Origin: Thiomicrorhabdus sp.
GTDB lineage: Bacteria > Pseudomonadota > Gammaproteobacteria > Thiomicrospirales > Thiomicrospiraceae
Assembly (NCBI RefSeq): GCF_963677875.1
Contig: NZ_OY782566.1
Span: forward strand, 186,001 to 250,000
Reading direction: 5' to 3'
Length of the DNA: 64,000 bases
A model generated the notes under the pieces. That model searched no databases and had not been told where the DNA came from. It saw nothing but the letters and a program-made list of their open reading frames with translations. Shown here piece after piece: positions 38,826-46,637 of the stretch. How positions within the stretch are numbered: position 1 is the first letter of the stretch; each line of letters opens with the position of its first letter. Made by a program: the position numbers and the translations under genes.

Positions 38826-39518
38826 ATGTCAGGCGAACAACTTGCCGAATGGCAGACAATTGACAGTGAACAAATTCAGCAAAGCGAACAGCAGAACGGC
38901 TTCTACCTGATTGAATTGAAAATCTCCCGGTCGACACCCTTCGACTGGCAAAGTTCTTTTCGGCTTCTGGAGGCACCTGATCAGCCACTGTCACTGTTCC
39001 GCCAGCAGATTCGACAAAACAGCTTGCTACTGCAATTTTTAAGTGACCGCAAATCATCAGATCGTGGCTCCACAACACTGCAATTCAAAGATGCGGAAAA
39101 ACACTACCACATACAGTCAGATGCCCCGCTTATGTTGCTTGGCAGCGGTTTGCATATGGCGACGCTTTTCGACCTTGCCGATCGGAGAAAACCTTCCGAC
39201 GCCGCCACTCTCGCACTCTTGCACAGCCAGACATCCTTTGCCTTTCCGGTCAAACCGGCACGCTTTATTTTTCCGGGTTCCCCCTCTGCGGCAATCGGCG
39301 CCTGCCCTTTACTGGAAGACTGGCAGATCCCCAATCGCCTTGCCAGCGATCTGGGATTGCCCGGCTGTTACGACGGAGCCTTACCGGACTTGTTGCAATC
39401 CTGGTTACAACATGCTTCCGCTCAGGACTGGCAATTTATTCTTGCAACTCCGAATGACATTCAACGCGCCTGCATTGCGGTTTTACAAGACCACAACTGT
39501 GAGAAAATTATCTACTGA
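38826..39518 (+). CDS. Hypothetical protein with degenerate ferredoxin-reductase-like fold
   Basis: A 230-aa protein, not recognised by name. The order of blocks recalls ferredoxin-NADP reductase/PyrK proteins: an N-terminal beta-rich segment, then LMLLGSGLHMATLFDLAD where such proteins have the nucleotide-binding GGGxGxAP loop, and a C-terminal stretch QFILATPNDIQRACIAVL resembling the family end (xxCGPxxMxxAxxxxL). The Gly loop and the Cys are altered, so flavin or NAD binding is doubtful. AGGA precedes ATG 38826; the open upstream frame overlaps pyrC'. Its place behind pyrBC' suggests a pyrimidine or PyrK-derived role, but this is inference. Confidence 0.6.
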   Translation: MSGEQLAEWQTIDSEQIQQSEQQNGFYLIELKISRSTPFDWQSSFRLLEAPDQPLSLFRQQIRQNSLLLQFLSDRKSSDRGSTTLQFKDAEKHYHIQSDAPLMLLGSGLHMATLFDLADRRKPSDAATLALLHSQTSFAFPVKPARFIFPGSPSAAIGACPLLEDWQIPNRLASDLGLPGCYDGALPDLLQSWLQHASAQDWQFILATPNDIQRACIAVLQDHNCEKIIY

Positions 39519-39535
39519 CCTGTTGCCCCCGCGAA

Positions 39536-39766
39536 TTATTCTTCAAGTTTTTCAATATGCCCGGCATGATGCCGCATCTCTTTAGAAATTCTCTCCAGCT
39601 GCTTCGCCGAATCATGCAAGCTCTTGGATACCGCCGCACCCAACGCAGCCTCGATCAAAATCTGTAATTCCTCAAACCCTTCTTCACCGATCGCACCGCA
39701 TTGCTTGGATGTCAGACTCTTTTTGAATCCTTCCACCACTTTATAAGCATGCTCTTCAATTTTCAT
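39536..39766 (-). CDS. Hypothetical small helical protein downstream of ppk2
   Basis: 76 aa from ATG 39766 (GGGAG at 6 nt; an ATG 6 nt upstream lacks spacing). Predicted all-helical, with amphipathic segments rich in Glu, Lys and Leu; single Cys near 22. No signal peptide, TM or known motif is seen. It follows ppk2 by 39 nt on the same strand, so is probably co-transcribed. The function is unknown. Confidence 0.6.
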   Translation of the reverse strand: MKIEEHAYKVVEGFKKSLTSKQCGAIGEEGFEELQILIEAALGAAVSKSLHDSAKQLERISKEMRHHAGHIEKLEE

Positions 39767-39805
39767 TACCATCTCCCTGATCCTCTCTTGTGCCTTAAAC
39801 TGCCA

Positions 39806-40600
39806 TTAAGCATCCTGAAAAATATCGCCACCACTACTGACGATCAAAGCGTCCGTCAACCCGATCACTTCCTGATTTTTTCCCTCGTAAGGAATCGCAT
39901 TCAACACATAACGCATGGATTCCAAACGCGCACGTTTTTTATCGTTGGACTTGACGACTGTCCACGGCGCGTATTGGGTATTGGTATAGAAAAACATATC
40001 CTCTTTCGCGCGAGTATAATCATCCCACCGATCCAAAGAGGCCAAATCCATCGGACTCAGCTTCCACTGCTTCAAGGGGTCGGTTTTACGGGCGTTAAAG
40101 CGCCGTAACTGTTCCTTACGCCCAACAGAGAACCAGAACTTGAACAAGCGAACCCCATCACTGGTTATCATCTGTTCGAATTGCGGTGTCTGGTGCATAA
40201 AGCGAGTGTATTCCTGCGGGCTACAGAACCCCATCACCCGTTCAACACCAGCACGGTTGTACCACGACCGGTCAAACAGCACAATTTCACCTGCGGTCGG
40301 CAGATGTTCAATGTAACGCTGAAAATACCACTGGCCTTTTTCTTTCTCATTCGGTTTATCCAGTGCAACAACTCGCGCACCACGCGGATTCAAATGTTCC
40401 ATCATCCGCTTGATGGTTCCACCCTTCCCGGCAGCATCCCGGCCTTCAAACAGCATGATAATTCGTTCGTCGTTCGATTTAACCCACTTTTGCAATTTTA
40501 AAAGTTCAATCTGCAACAAGCGTTTCTGCTCTTCATACTCGCTGCGGGAAATCTTTTCTTTATAAGGATAATTATTCTCACTGGATATGACTTTTTTCAT
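39806..40600 (-). CDS. ppk2: Polyphosphate kinase 2 family protein
   Basis: 264-aa single-domain PPK2, which moves phosphate between polyphosphate and nucleotides. The Walker A-like IMLFEGRDAAGKGGTIKRMM is near 47–66, the Walker B/lid block VLFDRSWYNRAGVERVMGF near 107, and FWFSVGRKEQLRRFNARKTD near 155. The single-domain, full-length form suggests class I (NDP) activity, but substrate choice cannot be read safely. The frame opens at 40645, but ATG 40600 (GGAGG 9–10 nt upstream) starts the usual N-terminus. Confidence 0.93.
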   Translation of the reverse strand: MKKVISSENNYPYKEKISRSEYEEQKRLLQIELLKLQKWVKSNDERIIMLFEGRDAAGKGGTIKRMMEHLNPRGARVVALDKPNEKEKGQWYFQRYIEHLPTAGEIVLFDRSWYNRAGVERVMGFCSPQEYTRFMHQTPQFEQMITSDGVRLFKFWFSVGRKEQLRRFNARKTDPLKQWKLSPMDLASLDRWDDYTRAKEDMFFYTNTQYAPWTVVKSNDKKRARLESMRYVLNAIPYEGKNQEVIGLTDALIVSSGGDIFQDA

Positions 40601-40794
40601 CCTGACCGTCCCTCCTTTGTTGAAGTCAGTATAACGCGCATTCACGCCGCAGCAGTGACAGGATCATCATTTTTTCCTGCAAACTTGACAGACCCCAAGT
40701 TTTAAAAAATAAAGCGCGGCATCGCATGGTTTTTGCCCTTGCGCCCGGTACAATAAACTTCCTGACAATCTGTGTAGAAAAAGGACACATTTAC

Positions 40795-41499
40795 ATGGGC
40801 GAACACCTGCTGACCAACTTGAAAAATGTCGAATCCAGAATCGAACAAGCCTGCATTTCAGCTGGCCGCGACCGGGAAACCGTCGCATTACTGGCCGTCA
40901 GTAAGACAAAACCGGCAGAGGATGTCGCCGTCCTCGCCTCGGCCGGACAGAAGGCATTCGGTGAAAACTATCTCCAGGAAGCATTAGATAAAATTCGGGT
41001 TTTACCTGAGCTTGAATGGCATTTTATCGGCCCTATTCAGTCCAACAAAACCCGCCCCATTGCGGAAAACTTCTCTTGGGTACACAGTGTCGACCGCTTG
41101 AAAATCGCCGAACGCCTCAGCCAACAGAGGCCGGAGATGCTTGGAAACTTAAATATTTTGCTGGAAATCAACGTCAGCGAAGAAGTCAGTAAAAGTGGTT
41201 TTTCCATTCGGGAAATGCCAGAAATCATTCCCAAAATCGCCGCTTTGCCGAATTTAACGTTACGCGGTTTTATGGCGATTCCGGCACCCGCCTCCGATTT
41301 GGAAATGCAGCGGATTCCATTACACAAAATGCAGAAGTTATTGAAAGAAATGCAGCAGGCTTTTCCGGAGTTACCGTTGGATACTTTATCGATGGGAATG
41401 TCAAGTGATCTGGAAGCAGCGATTCTTGAGGGCGCAACCATCGTCAGAATCGGTACCGATCTGTTCGGCGCGCGAACATACAAAAAAAAGCCGGAGTAA
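40795..41499 (+). CDS. yggS: Pyridoxal phosphate homeostasis protein (YggS/PLPBP)
   Basis: A 234-aa alanine-racemase-fold protein that binds PLP without known catalysis and maintains B6 and amino-acid homeostasis. The PLP Lys is K37 in LLAVSKTKP. FGENYLQEALDKI near 60, HFIGPIQSNKTR near 79 and the C-terminal LSMGMSSDLEAAI and RIGTDLFG are family signatures. ATG 40795 has AAGGA 9 nt upstream; the frame opens further upstream without support. Usually linked to proC-yggT; here proC lies about 1.5 kb downstream with three minus-strand items between. Confidence 0.94.
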   Translation: MGEHLLTNLKNVESRIEQACISAGRDRETVALLAVSKTKPAEDVAVLASAGQKAFGENYLQEALDKIRVLPELEWHFIGPIQSNKTRPIAENFSWVHSVDRLKIAERLSQQRPEMLGNLNILLEINVSEEVSKSGFSIREMPEIIPKIAALPNLTLRGFMAIPAPASDLEMQRIPLHKMQKLLKEMQQAFPELPLDTLSMGMSSDLEAAILEGATIVRIGTDLFGARTYKKKPE

Positions 41500-41512
41500 T
41501 CTGATCTCCGGC
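41482..41512 (-). terminator. Strong minus-strand terminator at the yggS end
   Basis: Stem GCCGGAG/CTCCGGC (41490–41496/41506–41512). On the minus strand it is followed by T8, making an excellent terminator for the unit coming from 41.6 kb. On the plus strand the T-tract is broken (ACTTTCTCCTTTTT), so it is only a moderate yggS terminator. Confidence 0.85.
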
Positions 41513-41524
41513 ACTTTCTCCTTT

Positions 41525-41626
41525 TTAACGGCGAATTTTTGTAGTTTTTTCAGCTGTACTTCGCCGGAGGATGTTTTCGGTTCTCGCCTTGATCGGCGGC
41601 TCTTTTCCATCCCGTGCCGGTTTCAT
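41525..41626 (-). CDS. Predicted 33-aa basic peptide in a sigma-28 unit
   Basis: ATG 41626 to TAA at 41527–41525 encodes 33 residues beginning MKPARDGKEPPIKARTEN and ending KIRR: strongly basic, with no hydrophobic segment. SD GGGAG lies 7 nt upstream. The sigma-28 promoter (15 of 16 matches) at 41691–41665 gives a leader of about 30 nt, and a T8 terminator follows within 15–45 nt. The whole unit is about 175 nt. It could be a small protein, or an sRNA with an incidental ORF. I do not recognise a family; FlgM is longer and acidic/neutral. Confidence 0.5.
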   Translation of the reverse strand: MKPARDGKEPPIKARTENILRRSTAEKTTKIRR

Positions 41627-41664
41627 CAAAAGTCTCCCTTGTATTGCCACCGGTCTTATTTAAG

Positions 41665-41691
41665 TTATCGGGGCTTTCGAAAAAAACTTTA
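41665..41691 (-). promoter_or_regulatory. Sigma-28 (FliA) promoter
   Basis: Minus-strand TAAAGTTT (41691–41684, perfect), an 11-nt spacer and CCCGATAA (41672–41665, one mismatch to GCCGATAA). It sits 10 nt past the stop codon of the hypothetical gene at 41.7 kb. Confidence 0.8.
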
Positions 41692-41700
41692 GTTAATTTT

Positions 41701-42624
41701 TCAATCACTTAGCCCCATACTTTGGCCAGAGACCTCATCGAAAACTGGCGCAGGAGATTCGATTTCAGCCCAACTCTGCAGAGTTTGATGAAAAGCCTCA
41801 ACTCTCTGCTGCCACTCAGCTTCACTTCTCTGTTGAGGATCTCGCAAAGATAACACTTGCGCTTCTAACTGATTGACAAAGTCCTGCTCGCCGGAAAACA
41901 GAGACGACAATTGCTGCATGACGTTGTGCCATTTCTGCAAATAGTCGGGCAAAGCCTGCATGGTGCTTTTCGGTGCCGAATCCACAGCCGGATCCACTTC
42001 ACCTCTCTCAACGGGGGAATTCAGACGGGAAGTTTCTTCATACAAACCGGTACGGACTTCCGCATGCGACAGCTGCAAATCCAGACTTTGCAGTTGCCCA
42101 AAATCAATGTCAAACGCCATCGCATGTTGCAAAGCTTCGTCCAGGTTACCGTCGAAAAAATCTTCTGACAGTGCATTTACCTGCTCAAATACGCCTTGGA
42201 TCGCAGCCAGCTCCTCTTCATCAAGCTCTCCTTCCACTGAAAAGCCGAATGCTTCGCTGAAAGCACTGCTTTCAAGTTCGCTGCGCTCGGAAAAATACTG
42301 CACGCCCTGTGGCCCGGCCTGAAATTGCTGGCTCTCTGCCTCGGCATGGAAATAAGCATACAGCTGACGAAAATCGACACTGACCTTATCCCCATCCCGA
42401 GTTGTCAGCTGTAGACTCATACTGTTACTGTATGCGTAAGCTTGCTCTGCACGACGTTTGCCGCTAGCGGAGATTTGCACCGAATCATCGCCCCCTGAAA
42501 ACGTCTGCAAAGAGCTCCCTTGCGGCGAATCTTCTGCCCGAAAGGAAGCAGGAATGGATTTAAAACTCTCCGCTCCATACAAAGTCTGCTGGGCGGCTAA
42601 TCTGGATTCAATCGCTACAGCCAT
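41701..42624 (-). CDS. Conserved hypothetical protein, possibly flagellum-associated
   Basis: 307-aa acidic, Gln/Ser-rich soluble protein. Visible blocks: DSVQISASGKRRAEQAYA near 47, SMSLQLTTRDGDKVSVDFRQ near 69, then FGFSVEGELDEEELAAI followed by FEQVNALSEDFFDGNLDEAL near 127–163. I have seen the DGD and EGELDEEELxAI…FFxGDLxxA pattern in unnamed gammaproteobacterial proteins but cannot give a function. GGGGAGG lies 7 nt before the ATG. A sigma-28-like promoter about 150 nt upstream and the sigma-28 unit just downstream hint at a motility link. No signal peptide. Confidence 0.6.
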   Translation of the reverse strand: MAVAIESRLAAQQTLYGAESFKSIPASFRAEDSPQGSSLQTFSGGDDSVQISASGKRRAEQAYAYSNSMSLQLTTRDGDKVSVDFRQLYAYFHAEAESQQFQAGPQGVQYFSERSELESSAFSEAFGFSVEGELDEEELAAIQGVFEQVNALSEDFFDGNLDEALQHAMAFDIDFGQLQSLDLQLSHAEVRTGLYEETSRLNSPVERGEVDPAVDSAPKSTMQALPDYLQKWHNVMQQLSSLFSGEQDFVNQLEAQVLSLRDPQQRSEAEWQQRVEAFHQTLQSWAEIESPAPVFDEVSGQSMGLSD

Positions 42625-42770
42625 TTATGTACCTCCCCTGAGTGGTCACGGTTTCAAACGGTAACTTACGATTTTCGTTAATCGCACGACCATCTTTCCG
42701 AAGGCGACCTCTGATTCATCTCTTCTTTAAAAGTTCAGGTTCTTAGAACTTCTGTTAGAACTGCTAATTT

Positions 42771-42797
42771 ATATCGGCATTCATCACCCGATCTTGA
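42771..42797 (-). promoter_or_regulatory. Sigma-28-like promoter candidate
   Basis: Minus-strand TCAAGATC, exact 11-nt spacer, GCCGATAT: 12 of 16 consensus matches. It would give a leader of about 135 nt that contains an 11-bp dyad GTTCTTAGAAC (42739–42749). Confidence 0.4.
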
Positions 42798-42859
42798 ATA
42801 GAAAAATCCATCGACCGTCTGTCTACCGGTTAAAAAAAGTGCGTGCAATCTTGCGGTTT

Positions 42860-42891
42860 GACAAACTCCGACCCAAGATCGAATATAATAG
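42860..42891 (+). promoter_or_regulatory. proC promoter candidate
   Basis: Perfect TTGACA (42860–42865) and perfect TATAAT (42886–42891), but 20 nt apart, longer than optimal. An inverted repeat CCGAC/GTCGG (about 42870–42874 and 42893–42897) brackets the -10. The over-long spacer suggests an activator or the use of a shifted element. Confidence 0.45.
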
Positions 42892-42909
42892 TCGGAATTC
42901 CATTTAAGT

Positions 42910-42959
42910 AACCCGTTCCCCAGACCGAAAGGGAAAAAACTGCGGTCTGCAGACGGGTT
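42910..42959 (+). promoter_or_regulatory. Nested hairpin in the proC leader
   Basis: Outer stem AACCCGT/ACGGGTT (42910–42916/42953–42959) encloses the inner stem CAGACCG/CGGTCTG (42921–42927/42943–42949) with a 15-nt A/G-rich loop. No T-tract follows, so it is not a terminator. It lies between the predicted start site and the proC ATG. Confidence 0.55.
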
Positions 42960-42988
42960 CCACAACACATCAGGTAAGCTTTAGCATT

Positions 42989-43816
42989 ATGAATTCAACC
43001 ATCTGTTTTATCGGTGCCGGTAATATGGCGAAAAGCCTCATCGGCGGCTTGCTCTCCAGCGGTTATGCCGCAAACAGCATCATTGCAGCCGATCCGACCG
43101 AAACTCAACGACAAGCCCTTACTCAGCATTTCGGCATCCATTGTTACGAAAATAACGCCGAAGCGGCCACTCTAGCCGACATTATCGTGCTGGCCGTCAA
43201 ACCACAACTGTTACGCGAAGTCTGTGGTAGCCTGACAACGGCTTTAAGCGACAAGAAACGTCTGATTATTTCTGTTGCGGCAGGAATTCGCAGTGATGAC
43301 ATCAACCGCTGGCTTGGCGGTGAACAGCCTATCGTCAGAACCATGCCGAATACCCCGGCTCTGATTCAAACCGGTGCCAGCGGTCTGTACGCTAATCCGG
43401 CGGTAAGCGGAGAGCAGAAAAGCCAGGCCGAACACATCATGCGCGCAGCCGGACTGGCTGTCTGGGTAGACGAAGAGCCTCAACTGGACGCCGTCACCGC
43501 ACTTTCCGGAAGTGGACCGGCTTACTATTTTCTATTTATGGAAGCCATGGAAGAATATGCACAGACGCTTGGACTGGAAGCGAAAACCGCCCACCTTTTA
43601 ACCATGCAAACCGCATTGGGTGCAGCCAAAATGGTCATGGAAAGCCACCAGGATTGCCAGACTCTCAGAGCCAACGTCACTTCGCCCAACGGAACCACGG
43701 AGCGGGCCATTCAGCATTTCGAATCAGCGGAATTGAAGCAAATCGTAGGTGGCGCCATGCAGGCTGCTTATGATCGCGCCAGACAACTTGCCGACGAATT
43801 GGGAGGAGATGTGTAA
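42989..43816 (+). CDS. proC: Pyrroline-5-carboxylate reductase ProC
   Basis: Last step of proline synthesis; NAD(P)H-dependent; 275 aa. Rossmann start ICFIGAGNMAKSLIGGLL (5–22), VKPQLLREV near 69, RTMPNTPALIQTGASGLYA near 117, and the C-terminal signature SGSGPAYYFLFMEAM near 172 and VTSPNGTTERAI near 230. AGGTAAG lies about 10 nt upstream. It overlaps yggT by 1 nt. Confidence 0.96.
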   Translation: MNSTICFIGAGNMAKSLIGGLLSSGYAANSIIAADPTETQRQALTQHFGIHCYENNAEAATLADIIVLAVKPQLLREVCGSLTTALSDKKRLIISVAAGIRSDDINRWLGGEQPIVRTMPNTPALIQTGASGLYANPAVSGEQKSQAEHIMRAAGLAVWVDEEPQLDAVTALSGSGPAYYFLFMEAMEEYAQTLGLEAKTAHLLTMQTALGAAKMVMESHQDCQTLRANVTSPNGTTERAIQHFESAELKQIVGGAMQAAYDRARQLADELGGDV

Positions 43817-44394
43817 TGGAAACCATCTCTCCTGCAGGTCAGGGCGGTTTATTTCTGCTTCAATTCGTGACCGGACTGGTCATTTTCGCTTTGATGTTAC
43901 GTTTTCTGATGCGTGCAACCTACACCGACTGGCGCCATCCGATTGTGACGTTCATCGCCAAAGTCACCAACCCGGTCTGTGCCCCGCTGAACAAACTGGT
44001 GCCCATGCGTGGTCGCTGGGACTGGTCAGCCCTGATGACCGCCATTGTCATTCAAAGCTTGTTTGTTGTCATCATCGGCTGGCTGACACAGCGCGAATTC
44101 GGTGCCCTGTTCATCTTTTTAACCTCTGTCACCGAAATTATGAATCAGCTGTTGGACATGATGTTCTGGCTGATCGTCATTCAGGCGGTTCTCAGCTGGA
44201 TTTCACCAGGCTACAATCCGAACACCGAAATTTTCAATCAAATGACCCAACCGATACTGGAACCCTTCCGGCGCCTTCTGCCCTCGGTAAGCGGTTTGGA
44301 TCTTTCTCCGATTCTAGCCATACTGGCAATCAAACTGGTCCAGATCATCGTTGTCGGCTCCATTGCTCACAGCGCTCAATCGATGATAGGTTAA
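43816..44394 (+). CDS. yggT: YggT family membrane protein
   Basis: 192-aa integral membrane protein of two tandem YggT repeats, each with two TM helices: RFLMRATYTDWRHPIVTFIA / TNPVCAPLNKLVP in the first, and VIQAVLSWISPGYNPNTEIF / LEPFRRLLPSVSGLDLSPI in the second. A role in osmotic shock tolerance or in cell-division/phototrophic membrane organisation has been proposed in various bacteria, without a defined mechanism. The neighbourhood proC-yggT-metX-metW is conserved in gammaproteobacteria. Confidence 0.93.
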   Translation: METISPAGQGGLFLLQFVTGLVIFALMLRFLMRATYTDWRHPIVTFIAKVTNPVCAPLNKLVPMRGRWDWSALMTAIVIQSLFVVIIGWLTQREFGALFIFLTSVTEIMNQLLDMMFWLIVIQAVLSWISPGYNPNTEIFNQMTQPILEPFRRLLPSVSGLDLSPILAILAIKLVQIIVVGSIAHSAQSMIG

Positions 44395-44403
44395 AACATT
44401 AGA

Positions 44404-45555
44404 ATGACAACAACACACGAAGAAGTGGTCGAACCACAAGTACTGCAAGTCGAAGAACCTCTTGCTTTGACCAGCGGCGCAGAGCTTCCGCGCTACGATC
44501 TGGTCTATGAAACCTACGGAACATTAAACGCAGACGCCTCCAATGCCATCCTGATTTGTCACGCCCTCAGCGGCGATCACCATGTCGCTGGTATTGACGA
44601 AAACGGCAAACCCGGCTGGTGGGACGGATACATCGGCCCGGGAAAACCGGTCGATACCAACCGTTTTTTTGTTGTCTGCTCCAATAACCTCGGCGGCTGC
44701 CGCGGAAGCTCCGGGCCCAACACCACTCACCCGACAACCGGACGCATCTACGGCCCGGACTTTCCAATCGTCACCTGTAAGGACTGGGTCAACAGTCAAA
44801 ATAAATTACGTGAGCATCTTGGCATCGACACTTGGGCAGCCCTGATCGGCGGTTCAATGGGCGGAATGCAGGTTCTGCAATGGGCAATCGACTTCCCGGA
44901 CAAACTTCGCCACGCACTGGTCATTGCAGCGGCACCGAAACTGTCGGCACAGAACATCGCTTTTAACGAAGTCGCCCGTCAGGCGATCATGTCCGACCCG
45001 GATTTCCATAACGGCCGCTTCATCGAACGGGAAACCACTCCGAAACGCGGCCTTGCTCTGGCACGTATGCTCGGCCACCTGACCTACTTGTCCGATGATA
45101 TGATGGGGAGCAAATTCGGCCGAGAACTGCGCGAAGGCAAATTACAATACAGCTACGGCGTCGAATTTCAGGTTGAAAGTTACTTACGCTATCAGGGCGA
45201 AAAATTCGCAACCCGCCAGAATTTCGATGCCAATACCTATCTGTTAATGACCAAAGCGCTCGATTATTTTGATCCGGCCGCCGATTTCGATCACGATCTC
45301 AGTAAAGCTCTGGCTGCGGCTACAGCCAAATTCCTGGTGGTTTCCTTTACCTCCGACTGGCGATTCTCCCCGGAAAGATCCCATGAAATCGTCAAGGCTC
45401 TTTTGGACAATGACGCTGATGTCAGCTACGCCGAGGTGGAATCCCGACATGGGCATGATGCTTTCCTGTTACCGAACGAACATTACGAAGGCGTCTTCCG
45501 GGCCTACATGGAACGAGTCTGGAATGACCTCCAAATTGCAGGAGGTGCGGCATGA
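44404..45555 (+). CDS. metX: Homoserine O-acyltransferase MetX (probable O-succinyltransferase)
   Basis: Alpha/beta-hydrolase-fold enzyme that activates homoserine for methionine synthesis; 383 aa. The nucleophile elbow [13 protein letters not shown] places Ser151. [11 protein letters not shown] near 53 and the C-terminal [13 protein letters not shown] with the catalytic His are present. Whether acetyl- or succinyl-CoA is used is not certain; in proteobacteria with a coupled metW, succinyl-CoA is common. It overlaps metW by 4 nt. Confidence 0.93.
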   Translation: MTTTHEEVVEPQVLQVEEPLALTSGAELPRYDLVYETYGTLNADASNAILICHALSGDHHVAGIDENGKPGWWDGYIGPGKPVDTNRFFVVCSNNLGGCRGSSGPNTTHPTTGRIYGPDFPIVTCKDWVNSQNKLREHLGIDTWAALIGGSMGGMQVLQWAIDFPDKLRHALVIAAAPKLSAQNIAFNEVARQAIMSDPDFHNGRFIERETTPKRGLALARMLGHLTYLSDDMMGSKFGRELREGKLQYSYGVEFQVESYLRYQGEKFATRQNFDANTYLLMTKALDYFDPAADFDHDLSKALAAATAKFLVVSFTSDWRFSPERSHEIVKALLDNDADVSYAEVESRHGHDAFLLPNEHYEGVFRAYMERVWNDLQIAGGAA

Positions 45556-46172
45556 ACGCCATTTCACCTGAATTTAAACTGATCTCCGACTGGATTACCC
45601 CGGATAGCCGGGTTCTTGATCTTGGCTGCGGCGACGGAAAATTACTCAAGCACCTGATCGACACTCATCAAGTTACCGGTTACGGTATGGAGATTGATCC
45701 GCAAAAAAACATTCAGGCGATTCAAAAGGGCATCAATGTGATCCAAAGTGACCTGAACCGTCACGACCTGTGTCACTATTTCGACAAAGACTCTTTCGAC
45801 TTCGTGATTATGACTCAGGCTTTACAGGTTGTCAGTCGTCCGGACGAATTGCTCGACGAACTGCTGAATGTCGGCAAGCAATGCATCATCACTTTTCCGA
45901 ACTTCGCGCACTGGCGTAACCGCGCTCAACTGATGTTTACCGGCAAAATGCCGGAGACAGATACTCTGCCGTACCACTGGTACGATACGCCGAATATTCA
46001 CATGTGTACTTTCAAGGACTTTGAAAATCTCTGCGAAGAGAAGGGCATTGAAGTCGTCGCCAGAACCGTGGTCAACAGCGAACACCGCCGTTCTCTGGGC
46101 ATGAGCCTGCTCCCGAACCTGTTGGGCGAAGTTGCGCTGTACAAAATCCAGCGTAAAGTCGTCAACGGATAA
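45552..46172 (+). CDS. metW: MetW, methionine biosynthesis protein
   Basis: 206-aa class I SAM-methyltransferase-like protein that is required with MetX in many proteobacteria. [18 protein letters not shown] (about 17–34) is the SAM-binding motif. [19 protein letters not shown] near 116 and [20 protein letters not shown] near 138 are diagnostic. It starts inside the end of metX, so is coupled. Confidence 0.95.
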   Translation: MNAISPEFKLISDWITPDSRVLDLGCGDGKLLKHLIDTHQVTGYGMEIDPQKNIQAIQKGINVIQSDLNRHDLCHYFDKDSFDFVIMTQALQVVSRPDELLDELLNVGKQCIITFPNFAHWRNRAQLMFTGKMPETDTLPYHWYDTPNIHMCTFKDFENLCEEKGIEVVARTVVNSEHRRSLGMSLLPNLLGEVALYKIQRKVVNG

Positions 46173-46189
46173 AAACCGCCGTTTTCTCC

Positions 46190-46216
46190 CTGCACCGGTC
46201 TTCCCGCCCGGTGCAG
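46190..46216 (+). terminator. Probable metXW terminator
   Basis: Perfect 9-bp inverted repeat CTGCACCGG/CCGGTGCAG with a 9-nt loop, 18 nt after the metW stop. It is followed by a mixed pyrimidine stretch rather than a clean T-tract. Confidence 0.6.
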
Positions 46217-46329
46217 ACTTACGCTAGCGCCTTTCTTCCCCCCGAAAGCCCCAAATGCACCGATTCGCCGGAATTTCTTAAGGCAGATCAAAAGACGGCG
46301 TAATTCCCCTTCATTTTACTCAGTTACTC

Positions 46330-46358
46330 TTGAGATTTCGTCACATCTCTGTTATATT
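46330..46358 (+). promoter_or_regulatory. feoABC promoter
   Basis: TTGAGA (46330–46335), an exact 17-nt spacer, TATATT (46353–46358). The start would fall near 46365, under the Fur box. Confidence 0.7.
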
Positions 46359-46365
46359 TTCGAAT

Positions 46366-46384
46366 AAAAATTATTATCATTTAT
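46366..46384 (+). promoter_or_regulatory. Fur box
   Basis: A 19-nt site matching 12 of 19 positions of GATAATGATAATCATTATC, with the core ATTATTATCATT. It lies across the predicted start site of the ferrous iron operon, as expected for iron repression by Fur. Confidence 0.65.
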
Positions 46385-46394
46385 ACTACTACCT

Positions 46395-46637
46395 ATGACC
46401 GAACAGACCCACTCTTTTTCTCTCTCCAAATGCCGTAGCGGGCAAATCAGTCAGATTACCGCTCTTGAAGGAGACCTGAAGCTGAAAATGCGCTTGGTTA
46501 ACCTTGGATTCCACACTCACAGCATTGTCGAGCTGATCCTTGCGCGCGGGCACAACCTAATTGTTTCGGTCGACGGCAGCCGTTTCGCAATCGATAAACA
46601 GATTGCCGAACATATTCAGGTCGAGCCTCTGTCATGA
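46395..46637 (+). CDS. feoA: Ferrous iron transport protein FeoA
   Basis: 80-aa SH3-like cytoplasmic accessory to FeoB. The typical patterns are LSKCRSGQISQITALEGD near 10 and LKMRLVNLGFHTHSIVEL near 29. Its stop overlaps the feoB start (4 nt). First gene of feoABC behind a Fur box. Confidence 0.94.
   Translation: MTEQTHSFSLSKCRSGQISQITALEGDLKLKMRLVNLGFHTHSIVELILARGHNLIVSVDGSRFAIDKQIAEHIQVEPLS

Noticed and set aside
42735..42968. 77-codon minus-strand ORF upstream of proC
   Set aside because: Covers the proC promoter and leader hairpin; no SD and no protein-like pattern.
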